Shown here: positions 8,474-18,471 of the stretch, piece by piece | Numbering within the stretch: the stretch's first letter is position 1 | How the letters are laid out: every line of letters begins with the position of its first letter | Source of the DNA: Deinococcus hopiensis KR-140 | Lineage (GTDB): Bacteria; Deinococcota; Deinococci; Deinococcales; Deinococcaceae | Direction of reading: 5' to 3' | NCBI GenBank assembly: GCA_943327755.2 | Contig: CALPYF020000013.1 | Span: forward strand, 1-64,000 | Length of the DNA stretch: 64,000 nucleotides | Notes under the pieces: generated by a model | The model's input: the letters and a program-made list of their open reading frames with translations, nothing else | What the model was told of the DNA's origin: nothing | The model's database searches: none | Made by a program: the position numbers and the translations under genes

Positions 8474-9018
8474 TCCACCGTGATGACCTCTACGTGCGGG
8501 TAGTCCGCCTTCATCCGGGCGGATCGGATCGCGCTGGGGGTCGCCCAGACCAGTCTGCTGTACGGTTCGAACTGACGCACCTTGCGGCGGATCGTGCGGC
8601 GGTCGTATCCCGCGTCGTACTCCATGGCGACCAACTCTTCCCCGTCCTTCATGACGGCGTCCGGTCGGTGAAAACGGCCGCCGCGGTCAATCGTCCACTG
8701 CTCGGCACTCGCAGCCAGCTGCCACCGCATGGCCGCCGTGCCTGCCGCGTGGGACAGGGAGCTGATCGGCACGTCCCGCAGCCTGGAGTCCGAGGCCGCG
8801 CGAAACGTCACGTCCACTGTCCAGGAACTCTTCCGCATGGGCTGCACGGACAGGGTCAGCCCAGGGAAACGCGTGCCGTCCAGCCCCACCCTGGACAGCA
8901 TCGCGTCGGTCAGCACGTCGTCAACTGCGAGCAGCTCCTCGATCGCCTGCCGATTCCGGTTCGCCTGAGCGAGCCGGTCCATGGGCGTGGGGCGAGGGCT
9001 GGGAGGTGATTGAATCAC
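8452..9018 (-). CDS. Replication-relaxation family-like protein
   Basis: 188 residues from GTG 9018, which overlaps the stop of the VirB10-like gene as GTGA on the minus strand. The segment HRPDAVMKDGEELVAMEYDA ... RRKVRQFEP ... VWATPS follows the order seen in the replication-relaxation family of plasmid and ICE proteins: RPD box, acidic E-x-D, basic helix, then a final hydrophobic strand. In that family the fold is nuclease-like. Coupling to virB10 suggests a transfer-associated DNA-processing role. Confidence 0.55.
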   Translation of the reverse strand: MIQSPPSPRPTPMDRLAQANRNRQAIEELLAVDDVLTDAMLSRVGLDGTRFPGLTLSVQPMRKSSWTVDVTFRAASDSRLRDVPISSLSHAAGTAAMRWQLAASAEQWTIDRGGRFHRPDAVMKDGEELVAMEYDAGYDRRTIRRKVRQFEPYSRLVWATPSAIRSARMKADYPHVEVITVDYWSAQT

Positions 9019-10769
9019 TTCACGCTCACGTCGATTCGGATGGCGAGCGGCTCTCCGGCGGGCAGCTGTCCGAAGGGCACGACCTGCGCTTTGGTGTCCG
9101 GCACGACGAACGCCTGGGCCAGGTTGCCGCCCAGCGCGAGCCAGAAGTTCTGCGGGCGCTCCTGCGTCGTGACCAGGCCTGACGCGGAGTACGTTGTTGA
9201 CTTGGCCGACTGGGACTGCACGAAGGATTGAACGCCAGTGAGCAGCCCATTCAGCGCCGTCCTGGCGGCATTCGGTGACGCGGTCCGCACACGCCCGCCA
9301 ATACCAGGGCCGTCCGACGACTCCACATAGGCGGTGACAGGTACCTGCATGCCCGTCTGCGTGAGCAGTGTCGTGAAGGCCAGCAGGATCCGTCCACGGT
9401 CATCGAGGGAAGCCGTGCCCCGCCACATCGCCCCATCCGCAGAGCGTGCCCAGACGGGATGCGTGACCCCGGGATACACGGCGACCGGTGTCGTCAGGGT
9501 CGCCTCCACCACACTCCCCGGCATGGCCACATTGCCTGCGGCCGTCGTAGGAGCGGCTTGCGCGGTCGCACTGGTTGTTGCGGCTGAGGTTGCAGTGGGT
9601 GTAGGTCCTTCAGCCTGCGCCGTACGGGCCGCACTGGTGGATACGAAGCCACCAGCAGGAGCAGTCTGCGAAGTCACAGTGCTGGCGCTGACCAGGGCAC
9701 CCGACTGCGCGGGCGTGGCAGAGGCACTGGAAACGAGACCACCCATCGCGTTGGCAGATGGCCGCTCCGTGGCCGCGCGAGACACCAAGCCCGTCGCCTG
9801 GGGTGCAGCCGATGTCGCAGGCGTCGTGGAAGTCAAGGCCGCACGCGGAGTCGCTGGCGCGGGCGTCGTCGCCACGACCGCGGGACGGGTCTCCGGCTGA
9901 CTGGCTGCCCCTGCAGGTTGCTGGGAGATCAGGGCCTGTCGTTCGACGGGTGCCGCAGACGCAGCAGGGGCTACCCCGGTGAAGGCAGACGTAGGGGTGA
10001 CCGTCACGGGGGTGGCCCTGGCCGTCACGGGCACGGGCGCCGCCGTGATCGGCTGTGGGGCCGCAGCCGAACCCCCGTACGGATCAGGGAGGCGCGTCGA
10101 CGTGACGGGCACCGGCGTAGGGGTGACGGGCGCAGAGGTGACCGGCATGGGCGTCACCTCTGGGTATGCACTCTGCACGGGCGTGACCGGCTCGACTGGT
10201 GCTGGCGCAGCAGGCGTAGGGGTGACCGGTGTCGGCGAGATAGGTTCCGGTGCAGCCACCGGCGTGCTGCTCGGCGTGATCGGCTCAACAGGTGTGGGAG
10301 TGTCCTGCGTACTCTGCGGCAGGCTACTGGTCGGCGCGGCCGCGACCGTGGGGGTGACGGTCTCCGACACGGCCTCTTCACTCTTGGATGCGGCGGCCTT
10401 TTTCTCCGGCATCACCGCCGTGATCAGCACGGCCGCAATCAGCAGGCCTCCGGCGCCCACGACGAATGTGGCCGGACGCACCCGCCCCTTCCCTCGTGCA
10501 CTTTTCCCCTGAGCTCGCTGGAACTGCGTGGTCAGGACCGTCATCGCGTTGCCTTTCTGACTCGCCTTCCCGAACAGCTCGCGGGCCTCCTCAGCCTGCT
10601 CGTCGATCACGGCCTCATTGATTCGCCGGGCCAGCGTGGCGTCCTGAGCGGAGACCTGCCCGAGGAAGGTCGAGAATTCGGGGCTCTCCGGCTCGACCAG
10701 CGTCAGGTCGGGGTCCAGGGCATGGAGTTGACGTTCGATCTCGGCGCGGTGTTCAGCGTGATATGGCAT
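9015..10769 (-). CDS. virB10: VirB10/TrbI-like T4SS core protein
   Basis: 584 residues from ATG 10769; upstream in-frame starts add only low-complexity residues. Cytosolic N-terminus about 1-95, one transmembrane helix (TFVVGAGGLLIAAVLITAVM), a very long periplasmic Pro/Thr/Val/Ala linker of about 260 residues, and a C-terminal beta domain (about 420-584) with the VirB10 hallmarks: VEATLTTPVAVYPG, PVWARS, RGRILLAF, a helical insert (LNGLLTGVQSFVQSQ) and a final strand in SVK. VirB10 spans the envelope and senses ATPase state. It is transcribed opposite to the rest of the T4SS operon. Confidence 0.75.
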   Translation of the reverse strand: MPYHAEHRAEIERQLHALDPDLTLVEPESPEFSTFLGQVSAQDATLARRINEAVIDEQAEEARELFGKASQKGNAMTVLTTQFQRAQGKSARGKGRVRPATFVVGAGGLLIAAVLITAVMPEKKAAASKSEEAVSETVTPTVAAAPTSSLPQSTQDTPTPVEPITPSSTPVAAPEPISPTPVTPTPAAPAPVEPVTPVQSAYPEVTPMPVTSAPVTPTPVPVTSTRLPDPYGGSAAAPQPITAAPVPVTARATPVTVTPTSAFTGVAPAASAAPVERQALISQQPAGAASQPETRPAVVATTPAPATPRAALTSTTPATSAAPQATGLVSRAATERPSANAMGGLVSSASATPAQSGALVSASTVTSQTAPAGGFVSTSAARTAQAEGPTPTATSAATTSATAQAAPTTAAGNVAMPGSVVEATLTTPVAVYPGVTHPVWARSADGAMWRGTASLDDRGRILLAFTTLLTQTGMQVPVTAYVESSDGPGIGGRVRTASPNAARTALNGLLTGVQSFVQSQSAKSTTYSASGLVTTQERPQNFWLALGGNLAQAFVVPDTKAQVVPFGQLPAGEPLAIRIDVSVK

Positions 10770-10911
10770 GCCGTCAGCGTGCCTGTCCTCGGGGTGACGA
10801 CACGCGCCCCGAATTTCCGCCTGCATCTGGAATACCCCCGAAGGGGGGGGTACTTCCCCTGCGTGGGCGGTCACCCCCACGTCCCTCACGGTGCGGGATG
10901 GAGGTCCACCC
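10770..10911. other. Divergent intergenic region virB10/virB2 with G8 hairpin
   Basis: This 142-bp gap must hold the promoters for the minus-strand virB10 unit and the plus-strand virB2-virD4 unit. It contains CCCCC-GAA-GGGGG (10835-10847) extended to a run of eight G. No confident -35/-10 pair was identified. Confidence 0.45.
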
Positions 10912-11268
10912 ATGAACACTCAGAACCCTGTCCGCCCCGTTTCCGCCCTGCACGCCGTGAACGCCCTGTACCTGCGCCTCGTGGTCCTACTCACGCTGGC
11001 CTTCTCGTCCAGCAGCTTCGCGCAGGCCACCCCCGAAGCCTTCCAGAAGAACATGGACGACAAAGCCGGGGTGTTCTGCAAGTACGTGAACATCCTCCCC
11101 CAGAGCAAGTGGGTCACGCTGGTCGCCCTCGTGTTCTTCATCATCGGCGCGATCCTGATGATCTTCGGCGGCCGCGGCGGCAACGTCTACCTCTTCCGGG
11201 GCATCGGCGCTGTCGTGATTATCCCCGCCCTGATCTCCCTGGGCGCGTCGTTCGGCATCGTCTGCTGA
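10912..11268 (+). CDS. virB2: VirB2/TrbC-like pilin
   Basis: 118 residues; GGAGGT (10900-10905) sits 6 nt before ATG 10912. A long signal peptide ends near SSFA-QA, followed by about 80 residues with two hydrophobic helices (WVTLVALVFFIIGAILMIF and LFRGIGAVVIIPALISLGAS) separated by a short basic/glycine loop, the topology of VirB2/TrbC T4SS pilins. Being first in the order B2-B3-B4 supports the call. Confidence 0.7.
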   Translation: MNTQNPVRPVSALHAVNALYLRLVVLLTLAFSSSSFAQATPEAFQKNMDDKAGVFCKYVNILPQSKWVTLVALVFFIIGAILMIFGGRGGNVYLFRGIGAVVIIPALISLGASFGIVC

Positions 11269-11278
11269 CGGACCACGT

Positions 11279-11602
11279 ATGGACGAGATTCCATTCCCAC
11301 AGTACCGGAAGGGGGTCCCGAAGGCGGGCCTGGACGAGGTGACGCATTTCATGCTCGCCGTCGTCCTGGCCGCCTTCCCTTACTTCTTCATGCAGCTCCT
11401 CCTCGGCGACTGGGGGTTTGCCCCGGTCGTCTCGGGTGCCGTCGCGTGGGCCTCGTTCCGCTTCGTGACGGTGCCCATTGTCCGCTACATCTTCCAGCAG
11501 CTTCCCCCCGTGTTCCTGGAGCATTACGTCGCCACCGTCTACTTCCGGGGCGGCCTCGCCACCCGTCCAGACCCGGAACCCATTCCCTTCAAGGTGGACT
11601 GA
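11279..11602 (+). CDS. virB3: VirB3/TrbD-like inner-membrane protein
   Basis: 107 residues, 10 nt after virB2 and directly abutting virB4. It has two membrane helices (MLAVVLAAFPYFFMQLLL and APVVSGAVAWASFRFVTVPI) with short soluble ends. Size, topology and position between a VirB2-like pilin and VirB4 are those of VirB3. Confidence 0.6.
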   Translation: MDEIPFPQYRKGVPKAGLDEVTHFMLAVVLAAFPYFFMQLLLGDWGFAPVVSGAVAWASFRFVTVPIVRYIFQQLPPVFLEHYVATVYFRGGLATRPDPEPIPFKVD

Positions 11603-14191
11603 ATGCCCTACCACGACGTCGGCAACGCCCTGAAAGTGGCGGAGAATCAAAGTAACCTCACTCAGCAGTTGACGTACCACGGTCTCGAGAACGGCACGGT
11701 CTTCACGCTCGACAACAAGATGACGTTCGGGCTGAACGTCGATCTCCTGTCCGCGGCCCGGGCCACGCCGGACGTCCGGGTGGCCAATCGGGACCGCATC
11801 ATGGCTGCGATTCAGGGGGCGCTGCCTGCCGGCGCCGTGGTGCGCTTCTACCTGGACAATCGCCCGGCCACCCGGACGGCACTCGCCCAACTCGCGCCCG
11901 TCGAGCGGGATGGCAGCCCCGTCGAGCGGATGCTCCAGGCGAATCACGCGGTCCTCGAACGCATGCGGCGTGGCCACTGGGTGAGCGACAGCTCGGCCTA
12001 CTTCACGGTGACCCTCACCGTGCCCGGCCGACCCAAGAAGACGCCGTACAAGGACGTCAACCTGCAAGCCCTGGTCTCCAAAGCCGCCACGCTCCAGAGC
12101 CGCCTCGCCCGGCAGCTCACGCTCAGTGGGATGCGCACGAGCCCCATGTCCAGTGACGACGTCTGGGCCCGCATCATCGACTACTTCAATCCGGATATGG
12201 CCAGCGCGGAGAAACCCGTCTATCAACGGGATCTCGACGCCGGTGACCTGGCCGCCTACCGCGTCGGCCAGAAGCTCAAGAACAATCCCAAGGCGCCACG
12301 TCCCTTCGTGGCGACCATGCGCGCCCAGGTCGCGTGCAGCGGTATCGACCTGGACCATGACGCCTGCTTCACCGTCGGCCACACCCGGGTGGGCATCGTG
12401 TCGTTCCTCAAGCCGACCCGGAGCACGCACATCGGTGCCACGGAAGAAATCATCCAGGCCCTGGGCGGCACGCACTCCACGTTCATGGTCGAGTACCTGG
12501 TCGTGGACGCCCCGAAAGTCCGCGCGCAGATCAACGAGTCACTGGACAAGCAGGAAACAGCTGCCAGTGATCCCTCCATGAAAGCCGGGCGCGAAGTGTA
12601 CACGCGCATCTCGGAAGGGACGGCCCTGGTGCAGGCCCTGGAGATGGGGCAGGTACTCACGGAAATGAGCATGCACGCCATCATCTTCGCTCGCTCTCAG
12701 GAGGAACTGGACGAACGGCGTGAGCGGACACTCGCGGCCTTCAGTTCGGTCGGGGGCTGCATGCCCCGCATCGCGTCGCACGCGGACGGCATTCACCTGT
12801 ACCTGCAGAATGCGCCCTTCAGCGGGAAGCGCAGCGCGTATCAGGTGGCGGCGTACTACCGGAACGCGGTCGATTGCATGCCGCAGGCTGGTCCCTGGTC
12901 GGGAACGCGTGAAGGCGTGCTGCCCCTGCGCGGGCGACGGGGCAACGTGTTCTCGATCTCGCCAGTCGCACCGGGTATCCGCAACGCGGGCGTGGTGGTG
13001 GCGGGCAGCAGTGGTGGGGGGAAGAGCGTCCTGGTCTCCATGCTCGCTGCCGGGCTGGTGCACCGACATCAGGCATCCTTGACGGTCGTCGACCCGAAAC
13101 GGGACTACCTCCCACTCTTCATGGCACTTGGTGCCGCAGATGCCATCGTCAGCATCAAACCCAACGCCCGGCTCCCCTCCGGCGAGCGGGTCCGCATCAA
13201 TCCGTTCGATCTTCGTGATGAGGACGACACGGTCACTGCTGAAAAAATCTCGTACCTGCTGGAATTGATGCGCGCCCTGCGCATCAACGACCTGAGTGGG
13301 CGGCGCGTCAGCATCCTGCATGAGGCCATCCAGGTGTTCTACCGACGGTTCTCCCGGCCGATAGATCGGGGTGGGGACGTCGTGGACCGCTACACGGGCG
13401 AAGGGACCCTGACGGATTTCGCGGACATCATTTCGCGTCTGAACATCGTGGGTGACAAGCCCGTCCTGTCCGACCCGGAGCTGCGCCGTGAGGTGAGTGA
13501 CGTCGCCAACGAACTCCGGGCGTACACGCGCGAAACGCCCATCGGGACCCTGCTGGACGGCCCGACCACCGTGAACGTTCAGTCCCGGTACCTGTACCTC
13601 GATATCAGCGGCATGATCGACCACCCCCAGCTCCTGACTATCGGGACGCTGCTGACCAACGAACTCGTCTGGAATCGAAGCATGAACTTGGAAGGCCGGA
13701 AGGTCATCGTCATAGAAGAAGCGGGGGTCGCGAAGGAGCTTCCTGGTCTCGTCCAGCTCACCAACCGCCTGTTCATGACGGGCCGTTCCCTTGGGATGAT
13801 TCCCATCCTGGCCATGCAGAACATCGAAACTGCGAAAGCGTATAAGGACGTCGTCAACAACGCGAACACCCGCATCTTGCTGGCGAGCCAGCCGTCCGAG
13901 CGAGAAGATGTCGCGGCACTCTTCGATCTGAATGCGTCCATGCGTGCCCTGTACGCCTCGCTGGGCGGCGAAGCGAACCGATTCCGGGAGGCACTCATCC
14001 TCCAGAACGGCGGGAACGGGCATCTGGACGGCGATGTCGGACAGCTGTGGCTGTCCCGCGAGGCGTACTGGATGAGCACCAGCGTCAAGGAGGAAGCAGA
14101 GTACCGGGCCCGCGTGGCGACGGAACTGTACGCCGGGGATGAGGCCCGGGCCGCCATTCACATCGCGCAGGAGGAGCAGCATGCCGCATAG
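11603..14191 (+). CDS. virB4: VirB4/TrbE-type T4SS ATPase
   Basis: 862 residues, ATG immediately after the virB3 stop. The C-terminal half carries Walker A AGSSGGGKSV (about residue 466-475) followed by VVDPKRDYLPL, and Walker B KVIVIEEAG (about 699-707), with the VirB4-type sequence GRSLGMIPILAMQNIE downstream. VirB4 energises pilus assembly and substrate transfer at the inner membrane. Length and motif spacing fit the family. It overlaps the next gene by 11 nt. Confidence 0.9.
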   Translation: MPYHDVGNALKVAENQSNLTQQLTYHGLENGTVFTLDNKMTFGLNVDLLSAARATPDVRVANRDRIMAAIQGALPAGAVVRFYLDNRPATRTALAQLAPVERDGSPVERMLQANHAVLERMRRGHWVSDSSAYFTVTLTVPGRPKKTPYKDVNLQALVSKAATLQSRLARQLTLSGMRTSPMSSDDVWARIIDYFNPDMASAEKPVYQRDLDAGDLAAYRVGQKLKNNPKAPRPFVATMRAQVACSGIDLDHDACFTVGHTRVGIVSFLKPTRSTHIGATEEIIQALGGTHSTFMVEYLVVDAPKVRAQINESLDKQETAASDPSMKAGREVYTRISEGTALVQALEMGQVLTEMSMHAIIFARSQEELDERRERTLAAFSSVGGCMPRIASHADGIHLYLQNAPFSGKRSAYQVAAYYRNAVDCMPQAGPWSGTREGVLPLRGRRGNVFSISPVAPGIRNAGVVVAGSSGGGKSVLVSMLAAGLVHRHQASLTVVDPKRDYLPLFMALGAADAIVSIKPNARLPSGERVRINPFDLRDEDDTVTAEKISYLLELMRALRINDLSGRRVSILHEAIQVFYRRFSRPIDRGGDVVDRYTGEGTLTDFADIISRLNIVGDKPVLSDPELRREVSDVANELRAYTRETPIGTLLDGPTTVNVQSRYLYLDISGMIDHPQLLTIGTLLTNELVWNRSMNLEGRKVIVIEEAGVAKELPGLVQLTNRLFMTGRSLGMIPILAMQNIETAKAYKDVVNNANTRILLASQPSEREDVAALFDLNASMRALYASLGGEANRFREALILQNGGNGHLDGDVGQLWLSREAYWMSTSVKEEAEYRARVATELYAGDEARAAIHIAQEEQHAA

Positions 14192-15257
14192 ACCCACAGT
14201 GACCCGAACACTGGTGCTCACGGCCTTCATGTCCAGCGCCGCACTCGCCCAGGACGACATCCTCGACCCCATCAGCGGGGTGCTCGACGGCGCCAACAAC
14301 GTCATGATGACCGTCGACTCCACCATCGCCATGCTCTCCAAAGCCATTGATCTACTCACGATGGTCCCCGTCATCGGACCGTTCGCGCAGATGCTCAAAC
14401 CCATCGTCAACACCTATATGGACATGAAGACGACGATCATGCCCATCATCGACGCCGGGAACCGTGGCATGGCGTACGTCAAGCAGATCAACGAAGCCCG
14501 GAACACGGTCCGGCAGATGTTCAGTAACAGCAACTTCTCGGACCGCGTGAACAGCATCAACAGCCTGGTCGGGCAGTTCGGCGGCCTGAGTTCCCTGAGT
14601 GGGAACGCCCGCACCATCGACCCGAACGACCCCCGGGGTAGCGTCGCGCGCATCCTGTCGTCAGCAGACCAGCAGATCGCGGACGTGCGCTCGCAGATCA
14701 GCCAGGCCCAGTCCCAGCGGGACATGCCGAGGTACCGTGCCCTCGTGCAGCGGGAGGAGGAACTGAAAGGCCTCCGCACCCGCATCCGGCAGGCGGGGGA
14801 AATGGCGGCCAGTCAGCGGGACTCGATGAAGCTCGTGACCCGCACCAGTCAGGTGGCCGCGGACGCCGCGCGCCGCGCGCCCGGGCAGGCTGCAAACCTC
14901 CAGGCGACCCTGAGTGCCGAGGGCGCCCTGAAGATCCTGGGCACCATGGCCATCGAGCAACTGAACGTCAACGCGGGCGGGTTCGATGCCCTCAGTCAGC
15001 AGCTCGCCACGATCAGCCAGAACCAGACCATCACGAACGAGCAGAACGACCAGCTGCTCAGCCACTTCCAGCAGCAGGAGCGGGAGCGGACCGCGCGGAA
15101 CCGGCAGCTCATCGAGGAGACCACGCGCCGCCAGGAGGAAGAGTACAAGTCCATGGTCAACCGCACGGACCTGCTCGCGGACAGCATCGGGCAGACACTC
15201 CGCCCGAGTGATGAGCGGCGCAGTGACATCCGCAGCCTGATGGGCGGCAGCAAGTGA
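14181..15257 (+). CDS. VirB5/TrbJ-like secreted protein
   Basis: 358 residues; AGGAGGAG precedes ATG 14181, which lies inside the end of virB4. Signal peptide ending near AALA-QDD, a hydrophobic stretch at about 55-70, then mostly coiled-coil helix with Gln/Arg/Glu-rich segments. TrbJ/VirB5 proteins, minor pilus components, have this layout and gene position after the ATPase. Sequence similarity is weak by eye. Confidence 0.55.
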   Translation: MPHRPTVTRTLVLTAFMSSAALAQDDILDPISGVLDGANNVMMTVDSTIAMLSKAIDLLTMVPVIGPFAQMLKPIVNTYMDMKTTIMPIIDAGNRGMAYVKQINEARNTVRQMFSNSNFSDRVNSINSLVGQFGGLSSLSGNARTIDPNDPRGSVARILSSADQQIADVRSQISQAQSQRDMPRYRALVQREEELKGLRTRIRQAGEMAASQRDSMKLVTRTSQVAADAARRAPGQAANLQATLSAEGALKILGTMAIEQLNVNAGGFDALSQQLATISQNQTITNEQNDQLLSHFQQQERERTARNRQLIEETTRRQEEEYKSMVNRTDLLADSIGQTLRPSDERRSDIRSLMGGSK

Positions 15258-18200
15258 TTCGTGCGCTGCCCCTGCTGGTCCTGCTTGCCGGGGTGGCGCA
15301 CGCCGCAGGCACCCCCGTCGAGTGCCCCACCGCAGCCGTCGCGTCAACCGCTGACGTGACCCTGAGTGCGTTCCTTCCCAACGCGCCCTGCCTCTTCGCT
15401 CAGAACATCGACCTCTGGGCGAGATGGGGTCTCTGGACTGGCATGGCGACCGTCGGCCTGACCCTGACGGCCGCGTTCTTCTTCTGGAAGCTCTTCGCCG
15501 CGGTCATGGGTGGGGCGCCGGAGAAGGCGCTCATGCCCTTCATGATCGCCGCCGTGATCGGCCTGCTCGTGTCCCCCGCCCGGGAGAACAAGGGACTGTT
15601 GCCCGACATTCAGGCCAGTGCCATGGAAGGATTCGTCAGCCTGTACAGCATGTCAGCAGCTGTAGGCACCCGCGCCATGACGGAAGGCCCAACAAGCGTG
15701 CAGGAGCAAACACGAGCGTTAGGGAAGAACGTCGCCCTGCTCGTCGCGCGCGGCTCTCAGGCAGCGGAGATCCGCAAGCAGCTGGACGCGATCAAGGCCG
15801 GAGAGATTTCGGGCGACTTGAAGGACCCCAACCTCGTGAACAGCCTGTACGCCCAGCAGCTGGAGAAGGATCAGGCTGGCATCAACCAGGCCTTCTCCGG
15901 GAACGGCTGGGTGTTCAACATCGGCTTCCTCCTCCTGTACGGGCTGTTTGCCATTTTCGCCGGGATCATCTTCGCGGTGGGGTTCGGTCTGCAACTGTCC
16001 CTGCTGCTGTTGCCCATCGCCATTGCCTTCCTGGTGCTGGGCCGATTCCAGCCCGCCGGGTACGTTGGTGCTTCGTACCTCGCGGCCATGTTGACAGCCG
16101 CGCTCATGCCGGTTGGGGTGGCGAGCGTCACCACGGTGGGCCTGAGCATCCCTGCGGCTCGCCTGACGCCGACGGTGACCAAGATGAACGCTGAAGTGGC
16201 CACGAACCTCCAGCGGTACCAGCGGAGTATCGATCAGGGGTGCAGCTTCACGGAGATCGGGTGCCAGCTCAACGAGCAGGTCATGCTCCCGATTCAGTCC
16301 GACCTGAGCAGCCTGAAAGAACTGTTCGGGCAGATGATCCTGATGGTGGCCGCCTTGATCGTCGGGCTGTCGATTGCCGCGTCCGCACTCCGCAGATTGC
16401 CCAGTGGCATTGCTGGTCTGATCGGGATCTCTGGCGGTGGTGAGTCCTCTGGCGTGGAAACTGGAGCGCTCACGAAAGTCCTGGGCGGCGCCGCGAAGCT
16501 GGCAGGCGCTGAAATGCTCATGAAAGCCGTGCAGGCCAAAGCTGTGGGCGGCATGCTCGGCAAACGAGGGAGCGGGACCTCCACTGGAGGGAGCACCGCT
16601 GGCGGGGAGAGTGCCGCACCAGGTGTGCCCAGTGGATCGGTCAGTGCATCCGGCAGTGTCCCTCCTGAAACCGTCACGGAAGGCGCTCAGGGCGCGGCGG
16701 CCACCAATCCCAATGTTCCGCCCGAAGCAGTCACGGCACCCAGCATGAGCACGCCGATTGGCGCGGGGTACGCAGCCTTCCGGAGTGCCCGCGAGAATGG
16801 TCAGGGACGCGCGGGCGCTGCGGTCGCGGGCGGGCGTGGCGTCGCTACGGCCGTGGGTACCCAGGCCCAGGAATCCTTCAGCACGGGCGCTAAGGCAGTG
16901 CGTGCGTCCGCCGGTCAGAGCCTCCAGGCAGCTCGGGCGCAGGTTGCCGCGTCCGCCTGGGGTGGAACGGCCAACGCGCAGAAGGCTGGCCAGGCCTGGG
17001 AAGCCGGTGTCGCTGGACCCGCGCGGGCCGTGCGGAATGACATCCGCGCCATCCGCCAGGATGTTGAGACGAGGCGCGGCCCAGACAGCACCAATCAGTT
17101 CGGGCCGCGCGACGCGGACGCCGCAGAGCTGCACCCGCGGGTGACCGTTGCGGAGGCTGAGGCGACCGCGACGGCGGACCGGGCGGCAGCCATCCGGGGC
17201 GCGACTGCGTACGCCGATGACGTCCGCCCCCCGAGCGGCCGGGCCATCAGTGCCATGCGAGCCCAGGGCGGTAGTGAAGGTTCTGCCCGTCCGGGACCCG
17301 CCATCGTGACCCCACGGCAGGCAACGCAAGACGGCCAGTCGCTCCGGGGAGAAGGAACGAACCTGCCGGCGTACTCCGGAACGCCGAACCAGGCGCCCCC
17401 ACCCGCTCCGAATCCGCTGGATGTGGAAGCAGAACGGAACCGGCAACGGGCGGAGCAGGGTCCGAGACCCGCAGTGGTCCTGGGGGGCGTGCCGAGACGG
17501 GCCATGTCCGCGGCGTCCAGTGGCGGGCGTGCGATTCCGGGGGTGGACGTGAGTCCGCTGGGCCCGAGCCCCGCCCCTGCGCCCGCACCGGCCCCTGCGC
17601 CCACGCCCGCACGTGCGCCGTCCCGGAATGAGATCTCCCAGGCACGACTGGCCAATCGTGAATCGGCAGCGGCGAGCACGCCCGCGGCAGCGCCGCCCGC
17701 TTCACCTGCTCCGGCGCCATCGGCTCCGTCAGCGCCCACCTCGACTCCGGAAGCCCCGCCTGCCCCGAGGCCGACCACTGCACCGGCGAGTGAGACGCCG
17801 TCTGCTGCTGCGCCCGCCCCAACGCCAGCACCGGCCCCGACTGCTCCAGCGACCCCGACACCGACTCCTACACCTCGTCCCACTCCCCCTGCACCCGCAC
17901 CGACGCCTGCCGCGACCCCCTCGGCTCCGGCTGCGCCGACTGCACCGACACCAGTGTCTCCCGCCCCCGCACCGCGTCCAGCTCCTGCCCCGGCCCCATC
18001 GACGCCTGCAGAGACGCCTACGGCGCCGACTGCACCGACACCAGCGTCTCCTGCTCCTGCACCCCGGCCAACTCCGGCACCGGCACCTCGTCCTACTCCT
18101 GCACCGGCACCGACGCCTGCACCTGCACCCCAGGCTGCTCCAGTCACGCCGAACCTGCAGTCAGCTGCAGCGACACCGGCAAGCACGCCCACGCCTTCAT

Positions 18201-18304
18201 CTCCTCCAGCCCCCGCTGGAACCCCCGCCCCGGCACCCAAGGTCACCCCCGCCAGCGCCGGACAGACGAATCCGTCCTCGACGTCAGACCAGAAAGAGGA
18301 TTGA
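15254..18304 (+). CDS. TrbL/VirB6-like polytopic T4SS protein with Ala/Pro tail
   Basis: 1016 residues from GTG 15254, overlapping the previous stop as GTGA. Signal-like N-terminus, then about six membrane helices between residues 50 and 390 (for example VFNIGFLLLYGLFAIFAGII and MILMVAALIVGLSIAAS), as in TrbL/VirB6, which forms the inner-membrane channel. Residues about 400-1016 are low-complexity Gly/Ala/Ser and finally Ala-Pro-Thr repeats (PAPAPTPAP), probably an extended cytosolic or periplasmic tail. The repeat DNA is prone to length change. Confidence 0.65.
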   Translation: MIRALPLLVLLAGVAHAAGTPVECPTAAVASTADVTLSAFLPNAPCLFAQNIDLWARWGLWTGMATVGLTLTAAFFFWKLFAAVMGGAPEKALMPFMIAAVIGLLVSPARENKGLLPDIQASAMEGFVSLYSMSAAVGTRAMTEGPTSVQEQTRALGKNVALLVARGSQAAEIRKQLDAIKAGEISGDLKDPNLVNSLYAQQLEKDQAGINQAFSGNGWVFNIGFLLLYGLFAIFAGIIFAVGFGLQLSLLLLPIAIAFLVLGRFQPAGYVGASYLAAMLTAALMPVGVASVTTVGLSIPAARLTPTVTKMNAEVATNLQRYQRSIDQGCSFTEIGCQLNEQVMLPIQSDLSSLKELFGQMILMVAALIVGLSIAASALRRLPSGIAGLIGISGGGESSGVETGALTKVLGGAAKLAGAEMLMKAVQAKAVGGMLGKRGSGTSTGGSTAGGESAAPGVPSGSVSASGSVPPETVTEGAQGAAATNPNVPPEAVTAPSMSTPIGAGYAAFRSARENGQGRAGAAVAGGRGVATAVGTQAQESFSTGAKAVRASAGQSLQAARAQVAASAWGGTANAQKAGQAWEAGVAGPARAVRNDIRAIRQDVETRRGPDSTNQFGPRDADAAELHPRVTVAEAEATATADRAAAIRGATAYADDVRPPSGRAISAMRAQGGSEGSARPGPAIVTPRQATQDGQSLRGEGTNLPAYSGTPNQAPPPAPNPLDVEAERNRQRAEQGPRPAVVLGGVPRRAMSAASSGGRAIPGVDVSPLGPSPAPAPAPAPAPTPARAPSRNEISQARLANRESAAASTPAAAPPASPAPAPSAPSAPTSTPEAPPAPRPTTAPASETPSAAAPAPTPAPAPTAPATPTPTPTPRPTPPAPAPTPAATPSAPAAPTAPTPVSPAPAPRPAPAPAPSTPAETPTAPTAPTPASPAPAPRPTPAPAPRPTPAPAPTPAPAPQAAPVTPNLQSAAATPASTPTPSSPPAPAGTPAPAPKVTPASAGQTNPSSTSDQKED

Positions 18305-18306
18305 CC

Positions 18307-18471
18307 ATGACACACGCCCATCAAACGGCGTGGAGAGTTCGGGGAGGCGCCGTTCGTGTCTCCCCGCTCTACACCCCCACGTCACCCGCACAGCCCCGCA
18401 GCACCCACCCCACTCCTCCCGTCAGCGTGACGGTACCGGCCATCTGGCGGCGTCTCTGGAGCGCGCCGTGA
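18307..18471 (+). CDS. Small coupled ORF between TrbL and VirD4 (54 aa)
   Basis: ATG 18307 begins two nt after the TrbL-like stop, and TGA 18469-18471 overlaps GTG 18468 of virD4 as GTGA. The 54-residue product is basic and Pro/Thr-rich with no recognised family. Tight packing at both ends in a gapless operon suggests it is translated, at least to carry ribosomes into virD4. Confidence 0.45.
   Translation: MTHAHQTAWRVRGGAVRVSPLYTPTSPAQPRSTHPTPPVSVTVPAIWRRLWSAP

Noticed and set aside
17613..18467. In-frame upstream extension of virD4
   Set aside because: It translates the Ala/Pro-coding tail of the TrbL-like gene in another frame into Arg/Pro/His nonsense; GTG 18468 with overlap is the better start.
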